Shown here in pieces: positions 7,198 through 16,407 of a stretch of 64,000 nt of DNA. The DNA lies in contig NZ_LWHM01000013.1 of the NCBI RefSeq assembly GCF_001642735.1, positions 29,154-93,153 on the forward strand, written 5' to 3'. Position 1 is the first letter of the stretch; every line of letters begins with the position of its first letter. The position numbers and the translations under genes were made by a program. This DNA comes from Pseudohongiella nitratireducens. Lineage in GTDB: Bacteria; Pseudomonadota; Gammaproteobacteria; Pseudomonadales; Pseudohongiellaceae. The notes beneath the pieces were generated by a model. The model was not told the DNA's origin. It saw only the letters and a list, made by a program, of their open reading frames with translations, and ran no database searches.

Positions 7198-9162
7198 ATG
7201 CGTGTTTTTTTGAGATTATCGGTCATCATGTTTAGCGTGCTGGGGCTGGTTGCCAGCGCTGTCGTTTCAGCCAATGAGCGGGCAGCCAACTTTACCTTGA
7301 TTGATCAGCACGGCAAGGCAACCGAGCTGCATTATCATGCGGATGCTCCAGCGGTCGTTCTCATGGCGCATAGTACGCAATCAGACCTGGTCGCTGAATC
7401 TGCCCGGATTCTGGCAGAAACGCAGGAAATGTACCCCGGTCTTGAGGTTTTCCTGATCAATGCGGTGGACACAGAGAACCGGGAGATGGTTCGCCAGGAT
7501 ATGGAAACGCAGGGTCTGGGTAATCTCACCGTACTGGATGATGCCTCACGGCTGGTCAGCGAGACACTGGGTTTTGATTATGCCGGAGAGGTGCTGGTGG
7601 TGGAAACGCAGCGCTGGCAGATACTGTATCGCGGGCCGGTTGCCGAGCAGCCAGGCGAGAGTGAGAACCTGGTCGCCAAGGTGCTGGCACAGCATCAGGC
7701 GGGTGAAACGATCAGCGTAGCATCACGCGAAATGCCCGAATCCTTCAACACTGAAAAACTGGCATTAGTCAGCGCTGATGCACCTGAATTGGAGAATATC
7801 TCTTATACTGACACTATCGCGCCCATGCTGGTGGAAAAGTGCGCCGACTGTCACCGCCCTGGTGGTATTGGTCCCTGGGCCATGACCAGCCACGCGATGG
7901 TACAGGGGTTCTCACCGATGATCCGCGAGACCTTGCTGACCAAGCGTATGCCGCCCTGGCATGCCGATCCTGCAGTGGGTGAGTTTAATCATGACATCAG
8001 CCTGAGTATTGAGCAGCAACGCACCCTGGTTAACTGGATTGATGCCGGTGCACCGCGCGGCAATGGGCCGGATCCTTTGCTGGAGGTGACTGCACAGGAA
8101 AGTGCCTGGTCGCTCGGTGAGCCTGATCTGGTGATTGATCTGCCCTCATTTGATCTGCCCGCCACCGGGGTGCTGGATTATCAGAACTTTATTGTGGAAA
8201 ACCCGCTGGAAGAGGCCGTATGGGTCAAGGCTGTGCAAATCATCCCGGGGGATCACAAGGCTGTCCACCATGCGATTGCTACTGTTGGCGAAGCCACAGC
8301 AGGTTCAGTAAACGAGGATGAGGAAGATGCCTTGTTCCGGCCGCAGTTGATGACCTTTGTGCCGGGCAACGATACTTACATCTACCCAGAAGGTAACGGA
8401 CTGTATGTTCGCCCTGACATGGCGTTTTTTACCCAGATGCACTACACCACCTATGGCCGCGAAACGCGCGATCAGACACGTATCGGGTTGTATTTTGCTG
8501 ATGAAGAACCGGAGCATGTGCTGCAGCATTACTCCATCGTCAACCCGGCCATTCGTATCCCGCCCGGCGAGGCGGCGCATGAGGAAGTAGCTTATATCGA
8601 GCTGCAACGCGATGCAGTGATTTATGCCTTGTTCCCGCACGCGCATTATCGTGGCAAAAGCTCCAGCTTCACTTTGCGCTACCCGGATGGCAGTGAGGAA
8701 CTGGTGCTCAACGTGCCCAATTACGACTTTAACTGGCAGCGTTACTTTCAGTTTGAAGAACCCAAAGCGGTGCCGGCTGGCACCATGATCATTCACCGGA
8801 CGGTATTTGACAATTCCAGCAATAATGTCAGTAACCCGGACCCTTCTGCCACGGTAGACTGGGGTGAACAAAGCTGGGAAGAGATGCTGTATGGCGGGGT
8901 GTCTTTCCGCTATCAGGAACGCCAGGAAGGCGATACCGATGTCAATACTTTGGACTACCTGACCCACATTGCCATGGGTTTTCTGGATCGCAATGTCGAT
9001 GGCATTCTGTCACTGAATGAAATGCCACAAGACTCCCGGCAGCAACTGGCATTCCCTTTTGTCATGCTCGACAAGGAAAAGAAAGGTGGATTGAACTATC
9101 AGCAATTTCATTCGCTGATGTCACAGGATGAGATGGGTGGGGCGATTATGTCCGAGCTTTGA
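7198..9162 (+). CDS. redoxin-cytochrome c-copper type II monooxygenase fusion
   Basis: A 654-residue exported multidomain protein. A signal peptide (1-25) is followed by a thioredoxin-fold redoxin-like region (about 26-170), a single c-type heme site CADCH at 215-219 with RMPPWHADPAVGEF, then a copper type II, ascorbate-dependent (PHM/DBH-like) monooxygenase region with HH (DHKAVHHA), QMHY and FPHAHYRG copper-ligand candidates. The C-terminus has EF-hand-like loops (DRNVDGILSLNE; DKEKKGGLNYQQF). The redoxin part lacks the usual active-site cysteine. It probably oxidises a substrate in the periplasm with electrons through the heme; the substrate is unknown. Divergent AraC regulator upstream. 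Confidence 0.8.
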   Translation: MRVFLRLSVIMFSVLGLVASAVVSANERAANFTLIDQHGKATELHYHADAPAVVLMAHSTQSDLVAESARILAETQEMYPGLEVFLINAVDTENREMVRQDMETQGLGNLTVLDDASRLVSETLGFDYAGEVLVVETQRWQILYRGPVAEQPGESENLVAKVLAQHQAGETISVASREMPESFNTEKLALVSADAPELENISYTDTIAPMLVEKCADCHRPGGIGPWAMTSHAMVQGFSPMIRETLLTKRMPPWHADPAVGEFNHDISLSIEQQRTLVNWIDAGAPRGNGPDPLLEVTAQESAWSLGEPDLVIDLPSFDLPATGVLDYQNFIVENPLEEAVWVKAVQIIPGDHKAVHHAIATVGEATAGSVNEDEEDALFRPQLMTFVPGNDTYIYPEGNGLYVRPDMAFFTQMHYTTYGRETRDQTRIGLYFADEEPEHVLQHYSIVNPAIRIPPGEAAHEEVAYIELQRDAVIYALFPHAHYRGKSSSFTLRYPDGSEELVLNVPNYDFNWQRYFQFEEPKAVPAGTMIIHRTVFDNSSNNVSNPDPSATVDWGEQSWEEMLYGGVSFRYQERQEGDTDVNTLDYLTHIAMGFLDRNVDGILSLNEMPQDSRQQLAFPFVMLDKEKKGGLNYQQFHSLMSQDEMGGAIMSEL

Positions 9163-9257
9163 CTTTTTTGGGGGCGTATAAGGCTGTTGAAGATGCTTTG
9201 AATGATCGTTAAGCTGACATTTGCTTATCGCTGATATCGACCTTAGGGATGGTGCTT

Positions 9258-9659
9258 GTGAAATTAAAACGACAATTCAGAACCAGCACGGTCATCAAAG
9301 CGTTGATCATCCTGGCGTTACTCGTCATTGCACCTTTTGCAGTGCCGTTTACACTTGAATTTATTTTTGTTGCTGACCTGGTGGGACTGGAAGCGTTAAT
9401 TGCACTGTGCCTCCTGTACTGCAAACCCCTGTTCTCTACTCTACGGATTAAAATTCAGGCATTTTGTGAACACTTACTGGCTACCGCACGACTGGTGTCT
9501 GAGCTGTATATGTTCAAACCAGGCGTCTACCTTGGCCATGCGACGTTTTCCAGTGTGGTGATATTGCTGGCCAGTTCGGTCATGCTGGCATCGGCGGTGT
9601 GGTTGCCGGTGATGTTTGCAAGTTCTGAATACGTCAGTCGATTAACTTTCCTGATATAG
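9258..9659 (+). CDS. hypothetical membrane protein
   Basis: A 133-residue protein, unrecognised. It has a basic N-terminus (KLKRQFR), two close hydrophobic segments (about residues 14-60), an amphipathic middle and a third hydrophobic segment near 100-122. The GTG at 9258 is chosen because an AGGGAT ribosome-binding site lies seven bases upstream; an ATG at 9249 overlaps that site. It lies 95 bases after the monooxygenase gene and ends just before a bidirectional terminator. Confidence 0.6.
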   Translation: MKLKRQFRTSTVIKALIILALLVIAPFAVPFTLEFIFVADLVGLEALIALCLLYCKPLFSTLRIKIQAFCEHLLATARLVSELYMFKPGVYLGHATFSSVVILLASSVMLASAVWLPVMFASSEYVSRLTFLI

Positions 9660-9676
9660 GTTTTACATCTGACAGT

Positions 9677-9709
9677 AAAAAGCCCCGGCCAAGATTAACC
9701 GGGGCTTTT
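9677..9709. terminator. bidirectional Rho-independent terminator
   Basis: An AAAAAGCCCCGG arm pairs with CCGGGGCTTTT around a short A/T-rich loop, giving A- and T-tracts on the outer sides so it can act in both directions. It separates the convergent membrane-protein gene and the FAH-family gene. Confidence 0.85.
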
Positions 9710-9733
9710 CAATATTAAACGATAATACTAATC

Positions 9734-10894
9734 TTAATCGCGATAGCTGCTGGTCGGTGGCAGTTGCGAACCTGACAGGTCATCTGGCACGCTCTGTTCA
9801 CGAACCACGCGGTGGGTCAGTGTGCCAATCCCTTGAATGGTGGCGCTGATGGTCTCACCATCAATCAGATAACCGGAACCGGTGGCGCGTTCAACACGAC
9901 CAGAACCTGTACCACCAGACGTACCACTTTGCAGTACATCACCCGGGAAGATCGTGATCAGCGAAGACGCGTATTCGATCAATTCCGGAATGTTGTGAAT
10001 CATGTCGCCAGCGTGCGCTTCCTGAACGGTCACACCATCAACAACCGTGATCTGGTGCAAGCGTTCCATGGGGTCGCCATAGAACTCTTTAGGCACGATC
10101 CAGGGGCCATGAGGTGCGAAAGTATCGTGGCCTTTACCGACAAACCAGTCCAGGCCTGAGCTGAAACCACCCGGTGGGCGGCCACCTCGGTCAGAGATGT
10201 CCATGGCGACCATGTAGCCGAATACGTGGTCATAGGCGCGAGCAGCAGAGACGTATTTGCCGGAACGACCAAAGACAATGGCCATTTCCACTTCGTATTC
10301 AATCTCATCACGGCCATAAGGCATGATGACATCATCTCCGTCACCAATAATGGCGCCGCGAGTTGGTTTCAGGAAGAGGTAAGGAACGCCGCGGTTTTCC
10401 TGACGCTGGCGTGTACGTTCGGCCAGTTCTTCTTCCGTGCAGCCTTCACAGGCGTGCGTATAGAAATTCACAGCGGCATTCATGATTTTGCTGGGATACT
10501 GGATCGGTGCACGAATATCGACATCGCCTACCTGATGAACGTAGGAAGGGCGGTCACTGCCGCTCAACTGGCCTTCTTCGACCATCCAGTTAACGATTTC
10601 ATAAACACGGTATTTCAGACCATATTCGTACCCTTCAATCAGGCCTAACATGTCATCAGGCATATCGACGGGAGAATATTGTGGCATCAGCTCCATGGCT
10701 TTGTTGGCTTCTACCAGATCCACAATGGTGGAATCGTCACGCATGACCAGGCCGACAAATTGTTCATAACCCATGGCAAATGTGCCAACTTTGTAGGGCT
10801 CGGCCGGTTCAATATCCGGTTGAGCCATCAGGCGCCCGGGCATGGCGAAAACAAACGCCACGAGCACCAATCCAAACAGCGATCTTCTTTTCAT
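9734..10894 (-). CDS. exported fumarylacetoacetate hydrolase-family protein
   Basis: A 386-residue protein with a clear signal peptide (RRSLFGLVLVAFVFAMPGRL, cut near AQP). From about residue 135 it is a FAH-type hydrolase/decarboxylase domain: metal-ligand pattern EYEVEMAIVFG plus VAMDISDRGG, then GKGHDTFAPHGPW and GDVLQSGTSGGTG. The family normally acts in the cytoplasm on 2-oxo-acid or acylpyruvate compounds in aromatic degradation. A signal peptide on it is unusual and points to the periplasm. GGGAG six bases upstream of the ATG supports the start. Its function probably relates to the oxidases on either side, but that is inference. Confidence 0.85.
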   Translation of the reverse strand: MKRRSLFGLVLVAFVFAMPGRLMAQPDIEPAEPYKVGTFAMGYEQFVGLVMRDDSTIVDLVEANKAMELMPQYSPVDMPDDMLGLIEGYEYGLKYRVYEIVNWMVEEGQLSGSDRPSYVHQVGDVDIRAPIQYPSKIMNAAVNFYTHACEGCTEEELAERTRQRQENRGVPYLFLKPTRGAIIGDGDDVIMPYGRDEIEYEVEMAIVFGRSGKYVSAARAYDHVFGYMVAMDISDRGGRPPGGFSSGLDWFVGKGHDTFAPHGPWIVPKEFYGDPMERLHQITVVDGVTVQEAHAGDMIHNIPELIEYASSLITIFPGDVLQSGTSGGTGSGRVERATGSGYLIDGETISATIQGIGTLTHRVVREQSVPDDLSGSQLPPTSSYRD

Positions 10895-11133
10895 TATTAA
10901 CTCCCTCTGTATATTCTTGCTGGGGTACCTTACTTGGAAAGCCCACGTTACCCCTTAATGCCAATTCTGTCTAATGGGTTGAACGCTTGATACGTGATAA
11001 ACGTCGCAAAGCAACGCTATCGCAGAGCATCCATAGGTACTGAACAACGAGTAAAAAGCGTGCTATCCTCAACTGGCTTAGGCGAGCGACTGCTCGGCTT
11101 ATAGTTAGCTACGAGACGCCATGAGGTTCGATT

Positions 11134-11559
11134 TTGAGTAAATGGCATAAAATTGCATTCGGTTTCTATCTAATCGTGACTGCCATGCTGACATTGCGAG
11201 GTGTTGAGCTAATGGTAAGTGGCTTTCAGCCCTATCAACTGCGCATACTCGAACTGCCCTGGCAAGATATCTCTCCTCCGTATCAACAGTTAATCCATTT
11301 TTTGAATGCTTTCGCGGGTAGCGTCATGCTGGTTTACTGCCTTTGCCTGATGACGTTGTTATGCTTTCCTTTCCGCCAGGGGGAACGATGGGCACGATAT
11401 GCAGTGCCCATGTTATTGCTGGCATATTGTCTGGCTTCCCTATATGCCATGTTGCAGGTGCAAGAATTTCAGCCCCCGATCAATTCTGTACTGGGGCTGA
11501 TGGTAATGATCCTGATTGCCATTTTTGTATCATTGATGCCGTACAGGAAGATAAGCTAA
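11134..11559 (+). CDS. hypothetical four-helix membrane protein
   Basis: A 141-residue protein with four hydrophobic segments (about 7-28, 55-77, 90-107, 116-134) and a short cytoplasmic tail. No family recognised. The start is a TTG; an AGG about ten bases upstream is a weak ribosome site. No in-frame ATG lies nearby upstream. It precedes the PQQ dehydrogenase gene by 64 bases on the same strand and may be an accessory membrane subunit; this is inference from position only. Confidence 0.6.
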   Translation: MSKWHKIAFGFYLIVTAMLTLRGVELMVSGFQPYQLRILELPWQDISPPYQQLIHFLNAFAGSVMLVYCLCLMTLLCFPFRQGERWARYAVPMLLLAYCLASLYAMLQVQEFQPPINSVLGLMVMILIAIFVSLMPYRKIS

Positions 11560-11623
11560 ACGCAGCAGCTACAGCGTTATTTACAGAAACAAACAACAAG
11601 AAGAAATAGAAGGTGTCTTAACG

Positions 11624-13978
11624 ATGAGTACGACAATGCTTAAAGCTTACGCCATTCTGCTCGCACTGACCGGTCTTGCTTATACGCTGCCGGGTTTTTT
11701 CCTCATGATGCAAGGGGGTTCACTGTATTACCTGGGAGCCGGCTTGCTGCTGATTGTCATTGCTGGAAAACTGTTTCAGAAACAGACTTCCGGGTTGACC
11801 TTGCTTGCTGTCCTGCTGGGACTGACTCTGTTATGGACACTGTACGAAAGTGGTCTGGATTTCTGGGCCTTTGTGCCACGTTTATCACTTTTGACATTGC
11901 TGGCCATGATCATGCTGATACCGCCCTTGCGTCGCCAGCTCTATCCGGAGCGGGTACCGACAGCAGTTGAATCGCCCATTGGCATCAGTATCGGAGCGAT
12001 TTTAGTTGTCACGCTGGTGGCCTATATCAGTTTTATGAACAGTCTCTCCGTTAGCCCGGATGAGTTTGCTTCTCGTGATCGACATGATGTTCACAATACT
12101 GACAGCGATACCAACTGGACGGCTTATGGAAACTCGCGCAAAGGCACGCGTTACTCCCCTTCGGAACAGATTAATCGTGACAACGTGGATGAACTGGAAC
12201 TGGCCTGGGTTTACCGCACCCAGGTTGGTGAAACCTTCAAGAACACGCCGATCCAGGTAAACGACAAACTGTATGCCTGTGCCGCTGGCAACGTGATTAT
12301 CGCGCTGAACGCGGAAAGTGGTGAGGAAATGTGGCGCTTTGATGCCGAGGTCAGCGAAGATTTGCTGGGCATTGCCTCTTATTTTACCTCAACCTGTCGC
12401 TCGGTTTCGTACTATGAAGCCCCGGAAGATTACAGCGGCGAGTGTGCCGAACGTATTCTGATGGGAACAGTTGATGCGCGCCTGTTGGCGGTGGATGCCA
12501 ATACCGGGCAGCAGTGTCAGTCCTTTGGTGATGGAGGGTCGGTTGACCTGACCAAGGACATGGGCGAGGTGCCGTTATTGTATTACATGGTGACCTCTGC
12601 GCCTGCCATCGTCAGAGGCAATGCCGTGCTCGGTGGCTGGGTACTGGATAATCGCGAAGTGAACGAGCCTTCCGGTGTGGTACGTGCATTTGATGCCATT
12701 AGCGGTGAATTTGCCTGGGCCTGGGACCTGGGCCGGCCCGGCGAGCATGGTGAGCCGCAAAATGGCGAGATCTATACGCGCGGTACGCCAAACGTCTGGA
12801 GCCTGTTCAGCGTTGATGAAGAGCGGGGCATGGTGTTTGCGCCGACAGGGAACGAAACGCCGGATTATTTTGGTGGTCAGCGAAATCCCTTATCGGAGGA
12901 TTATTCATCCTCGGTGGTTGCACTCAATGGTGAAACCGGCGAGGTGGTGTGGTCATTCCAGACGGTGCACCATGATATCTGGGACTATGATGCGCCATCT
13001 CAACCTGCACTGGTCGATGTTGCGGATGAAAATGGCAACCTGGTTCCTGCCGTTTTGCAGGCCACCAAACGTGGTGAAGTGTTTATGCTCAACCGGGAGA
13101 CTGGAGAGCCTATTGCTGCAGTAGAGGAACGTGCCACGCCGCAGGAGGGCGTTGTACCGGAGGACTGGGTAACGCCGACTCAGCCATATTCAGCTTTGCC
13201 TAACACAATTGCCAAAGATTACACCGAACGTGATATGTGGGGCATTACTCCCTTTGATCATATGTGGTGCCGTATCAGTTTTAATAACCTCGACTACGAG
13301 GGACATTTCACGCCTCCCAATACAAACGGAATCTTCCAACATCCGGGCAACTCGGGTGGTTACAACTGGGGCAGCCTGGCGATAGATGAAGAGCAGCAGA
13401 TCATGGTTGGCAGTGCGATGACTTTGCCCAATCACCTGCGTTTGGTGCCCAGGGAAGAGGTGGATGCCGGTGTGCCCGCATCGCCTCAGCTGGGAACGCC
13501 GTATGGTGCAAGTACCGTGACGTTTGTTTCGCCACTGGGCATCCCTTGCAGTGAACCGCCGTTTGGTGTGTTGACGGCGATTGACTTACAAACTCAGGAG
13601 TTGCTCTGGAAACGGCCCATTGGCACGACCAATGACCTGGGCCCGTTAGGTACCAAAATTGCCTTGCCCATGGAGATTGGTACACCTGTGTCAGGTGGCA
13701 CGATGGTCACCAAGGGAGGCCTTGTGTTTTTTGCCGGGACGCTGGATCGACGATTCCGTGCGTTTGATATTCATACCGGCAAGGAACTCTGGAAGCATGC
13801 CTTGCCTCAGTCTGCTCAGGCAACACCAATGACCTATGTCAGCCCGGAAAGTCACCAGCAAACTGTTGTGGTGACATTACCGGGCGTCGGCCAGAACTAT
13901 ACGGTAGGCGTCTCTGGTGAACCGGAAGATGATCCCCAGGGCGGATACATTATGGCTTTTCGACTCAAGAATCGATGA
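11624..13978 (+). CDS. membrane-bound PQQ-dependent dehydrogenase (glucose/quinate type)
   Basis: A 784-residue quinoprotein. Residues 1 to about 145 hold about five hydrophobic helices, matching the anchor of mGDH-type enzymes that also binds ubiquinone. From about 165 (WTAYGNSRKGTRYSPSEQIN) an eight-bladed propeller begins, with TCRSVSYYE, the catalytic-Asp region TVHHDIWDYD, and late KGGLVFFAGTLDRRFRAFD. It oxidises a sugar or polyol on the periplasmic face and feeds electrons to the quinone pool. Length and motifs match the glucose/quinate/shikimate family; the actual substrate cannot be read. AGGTG precedes the ATG. No pqq biosynthesis genes are in the window. Confidence 0.9.
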   Translation: MSTTMLKAYAILLALTGLAYTLPGFFLMMQGGSLYYLGAGLLLIVIAGKLFQKQTSGLTLLAVLLGLTLLWTLYESGLDFWAFVPRLSLLTLLAMIMLIPPLRRQLYPERVPTAVESPIGISIGAILVVTLVAYISFMNSLSVSPDEFASRDRHDVHNTDSDTNWTAYGNSRKGTRYSPSEQINRDNVDELELAWVYRTQVGETFKNTPIQVNDKLYACAAGNVIIALNAESGEEMWRFDAEVSEDLLGIASYFTSTCRSVSYYEAPEDYSGECAERILMGTVDARLLAVDANTGQQCQSFGDGGSVDLTKDMGEVPLLYYMVTSAPAIVRGNAVLGGWVLDNREVNEPSGVVRAFDAISGEFAWAWDLGRPGEHGEPQNGEIYTRGTPNVWSLFSVDEERGMVFAPTGNETPDYFGGQRNPLSEDYSSSVVALNGETGEVVWSFQTVHHDIWDYDAPSQPALVDVADENGNLVPAVLQATKRGEVFMLNRETGEPIAAVEERATPQEGVVPEDWVTPTQPYSALPNTIAKDYTERDMWGITPFDHMWCRISFNNLDYEGHFTPPNTNGIFQHPGNSGGYNWGSLAIDEEQQIMVGSAMTLPNHLRLVPREEVDAGVPASPQLGTPYGASTVTFVSPLGIPCSEPPFGVLTAIDLQTQELLWKRPIGTTNDLGPLGTKIALPMEIGTPVSGGTMVTKGGLVFFAGTLDRRFRAFDIHTGKELWKHALPQSAQATPMTYVSPESHQQTVVVTLPGVGQNYTVGVSGEPEDDPQGGYIMAFRLKNR

Positions 13979-14021
13979 GATAAGGGAATCCCGCCGCCGT
14001 ATTAACTGTTATTGCCCAGTA

Positions 14022-14687
14022 CTAGGCGGGGTTGCTTTCACGAACAAACTGCAGGATATAGCCCTTAAAGGGCTGCTCGAGAAAGTCGGTACTGGCGGGC
14101 TTGATCTGTGTATATGAAAAGCCTGCCTCGGCTAAACGTTTGCCGAGTTTGTTTTTTCGACCCCGGCCCGGATCAACGATGATCACTTCGCAGTGATCGT
14201 TGGCGTGGCGCAGGATAAAATCCGACAGCAGGGCAGTGTGCTCGTCTTCATAAAGCAGGTCGCTGCCAATGATCATGTCGAATTTGCCTAACTGATCTGT
14301 TGTGTCTGCCCAGTCGACGCGTTCGAACGCGATGTCGGGGTTGTTATTAAGCAGGGTGTTACGCACCATGTAAGCTTGGACTTCGGGGTGATAGTCTGTC
14401 GCAGAGATATCGGCACCTTGCTTGTTCAGCAGCAGGCTGGTCAATGCCATACCACAGCCCACCTCCAATACTCGCTTTGAACCGACGCCACGATCCTGGA
14501 TATAGTGAGCCAATACCAGGCTGGATGGCCAGATAACGCCGAATAATGGCCAGGTGGCAGAACTGATGCCCAGATCTTCAGCAACACCATCCGGGTCGTG
14601 GAATTCCTGCTTGTCGCGAAGTGTGCAAACGTGAATGTCGATATCGCCAAACTCGATGGTCTGGTAGCAAAGCCGGGGTTCTGTCAT
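14022..14687 (-). CDS. class I SAM-dependent methyltransferase (protein-methyltransferase-like)
   Basis: A 221-residue methyltransferase with the SAM motif VLEVGCGMALTSLLL, acidic motif ISATDYHPE and post-motif GSDLLYEDE. The pattern, including the tryptophan-rich segment before motif I (SATWPLFGVIWPSS), resembles the METTL/Nnt1-type lysine protein methyltransferases. The start at 14687 is preferred because GAGGAT lies six bases upstream; the frame extends 33 codons further without a better site. It is convergent with the PQQ dehydrogenase gene. Confidence 0.75.
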   Translation of the reverse strand: MTEPRLCYQTIEFGDIDIHVCTLRDKQEFHDPDGVAEDLGISSATWPLFGVIWPSSLVLAHYIQDRGVGSKRVLEVGCGMALTSLLLNKQGADISATDYHPEVQAYMVRNTLLNNNPDIAFERVDWADTTDQLGKFDMIIGSDLLYEDEHTALLSDFILRHANDHCEVIIVDPGRGRKNKLGKRLAEAGFSYTQIKPASTDFLEQPFKGYILQFVRESNPA

Positions 14688-14918
14688 CAGGATATCCTCA
14701 ATTGTGACTAAGTCAGCTATCCGGGATAAGTGACGAAACCGGGTATTGGTAGGTTTTGTGTCTGTGAAATTTTCAGACCAGAACATTCCAGCATAGCTTA
14801 ATAACTCCAGAAAACAATATGTATCTTGCTGATAAAGTGGCTGCCTTCGGATATGGCAGCAAACGTCAATCTTTGCTGCTATAAATCAAAGGCAGTTTGC
14901 CCAAGCTGATTAATAGTG

Positions 14919-14939
14919 TTGTAATACATTGTATTACAA
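14919..14939. promoter_or_regulatory. 21-bp palindrome, probable antitoxin operator
   Basis: A perfect inverted repeat with arms TTGTAATAC and GTATTACAA around ATT lies 19 bases before the antitoxin ATG. Ribbon-helix-helix antitoxins bind such symmetric repeats to repress their own operon. Confidence 0.65.
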
Positions 14940-14957
14940 ATGATGAGGTGAGCAGTT

Positions 14958-15260
14958 ATGGCCGTGACAACTGTACGTTTACCGTCAGATACAGAACAAG
15001 CTCTTGAGGCTTTATCCCACAAGCTTGATAGAAGTAAGGGATGGATAATTAACAAGGCACTCTCTGAATATATGCAGAGACAGATGCTGGAAGAGAGTCG
15101 GTGGCAGGAAACACTTGAGGCGATGGAGGCTGTAGCTCGTGGTGATGTCGTGTCCGGTGATGTCGTTCACGACTGGTTATCTGGCTGGGGAACGGGTGAC
15201 GAGAAGCAGGTTCCAATTGTTGCTGAGCTAAACCCTGAAAGTTCAGGAAATACGCGTTAG
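14958..15260 (+). CDS. ribbon-helix-helix antitoxin (CopG/ParD-like)
   Basis: A 100-residue protein. The N-terminal 45 residues form a ribbon-helix-helix DNA-binding domain (VTTVRLPSDTEQALEALSHK, then GWIINKALSEYM). The C-terminal half is acidic and probably unstructured until it binds the toxin. GAGGTGAG upstream is the ribosome site. The ParE/RelE-like toxin follows 29 bases downstream, and a perfect palindrome covers the promoter region, as in autoregulated toxin-antitoxin operons. Confidence 0.85.
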   Translation: MAVTTVRLPSDTEQALEALSHKLDRSKGWIINKALSEYMQRQMLEESRWQETLEAMEAVARGDVVSGDVVHDWLSGWGTGDEKQVPIVAELNPESSGNTR

Positions 15261-15289
15261 CTGCCTGCCAGGCATACGGGATTACGTTT

Positions 15290-15571
15290 TTGAAACTGAT
15301 ATATTCTAGGCTGGCAGTCGAAGACATAATGCGGTTGAGAGCGCATATTGAAGAACATAATCCCCGAAAAGCGCCTGTTGTAGCACGAAGGTTGGTCGCA
15401 AGAATTGAGAAGCTACAACGGTTTCCAAGACTCGGAATTCCTGTAAATAGAGCGCCAAGCCCCGGTACGATCAGAGACTTGATACTGGATGAATACATTG
15501 TCCGTTACGCATGTCACAGCAAAAGCATTATTATTCTCAGGTTATGGCACCACCGGGAAAATCGCACTTGA
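15290..15571 (+). CDS. ParE/RelE-family toxin
   Basis: A 93-residue toxin of the ParE/RelE fold: LIYSRLAVEDIMRLRAHIEE, ARIEKLQRFPRLGIPV, IRDLILDEYIVRYAC and a closing IIILRLWHHREN, which is the usual R/H-rich end of ParE-like proteins. The likely target is gyrase if ParE-type; a ribosome-dependent RNase if RelE-type. The motif set favours ParE. The start is a TTG, common in poorly translated toxins. The last 28 bases overlap the methyltransferase gene in another frame. Confidence 0.85.
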   Translation: MKLIYSRLAVEDIMRLRAHIEEHNPRKAPVVARRLVARIEKLQRFPRLGIPVNRAPSPGTIRDLILDEYIVRYACHSKSIIILRLWHHRENRT

Positions 15572-16182
15572 AAAGTAAAATAACTCAGTCAGCTCTCCAG
15601 CACTATTATGACGAGACAGCTCGGCGGAAAACCCGAGCTGATTTAAAGTTGGCTGTTTCTTTAGTGACTGATAAAAAAATCGCTGTCGATTGCGGCTGCG
15701 GCGCGGGCGCCGACATTCAGTATCTTCTGGATAACGACTTTTTCGTGCATGCCTTTGATATTGAGAAATCTGCCATCGATCGCTGCAGGCAGCGGTTCGC
15801 AGATATTCCCCAGGTTGACCTCTCTCAGTCCAGTTTTATCAACTTTGAATACCCGCCTTGCCAGTTAGTCGTAGCAGATGCCAGCCTGTTTTTTTGCCCA
15901 CCTGAAGCTTTTGCAGCGGTCTGGCAAAAGGTTGATGATAGCCTTCAACCGGGTGGTGTTTTCTGCGGGTCTTTTCTTGGACCAGAGGACACAATGGCCA
16001 GGGAGCCAGAGAGTGAGCAAACATTCTGGAAAACGGTCACAGTGCTGACAGAACAAAAAGTCCGGTTGTTGTTTGAGGAATACCATGTGCTTAGTTTCAC
16101 GGAGCACAAGCGTTCAGGCTTGACACCGCAGGGTACACCTCATGACTGGCATATTTACGCGGTGGTTGCTCAGAAAGGGTAG
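15544..16182 (+). CDS. class I SAM-dependent methyltransferase (TehB/thiopurine-like)
   Basis: A 212-residue methyltransferase: AVDCGCGAGADIQYLL as motif I, VHAFDIEKSAI as motif II and LQPGGVFCGSFLG as the post-IV motif. It resembles TehB-like enzymes that methylate small toxic compounds. The ATG at 15544 lies inside the toxin gene's 3' end; another ATG is found 11 codons earlier. The overlap suggests co-transcription with the toxin-antitoxin pair, which is unusual. Confidence 0.75.
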   Translation: MAPPGKSHLKSKITQSALQHYYDETARRKTRADLKLAVSLVTDKKIAVDCGCGAGADIQYLLDNDFFVHAFDIEKSAIDRCRQRFADIPQVDLSQSSFINFEYPPCQLVVADASLFFCPPEAFAAVWQKVDDSLQPGGVFCGSFLGPEDTMAREPESEQTFWKTVTVLTEQKVRLLFEEYHVLSFTEHKRSGLTPQGTPHDWHIYAVVAQKG

Positions 16183-16407
16183 ATACTAGCTCAGCTAGTT
16201 GAATATATTTTCGAACAATTGTTAAATAATGCTTGACCCAGGCATAGCATCACTATATTGTGCACTTGGCTTGAAAGTAAGTCTCTTGTTTACGACCTCC
16301 ATTACGTTGCCTCCTAGTACGACTTCGTCCTGTAGTTTCTAAATATCAGTCTCATTTTTCGCTATTTCAGCCTTAGCGGGCTAATCTTTTATCTACAGGA
16401 ATATATT
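16183..16407 (+). promoter_or_regulatory. promoter and long leader of the cold-shock gene
   Basis: This gap contains no gene. It is A/T-rich with pyrimidine runs and a small hairpin (TTAGC/GCTAA, 16373-16384) shortly before the AGGAA ribosome site. Long 5' leaders that refold in the cold are typical of cspA-type genes. The transcription start is not identified. Confidence 0.4.

Noticed and set aside
8305..8967. Long (220-codon) minus-strand open frame inside the copper monooxygenase gene.
   Set aside because: It is the shadow of a well-supported multidomain gene and has no recognisable domain.
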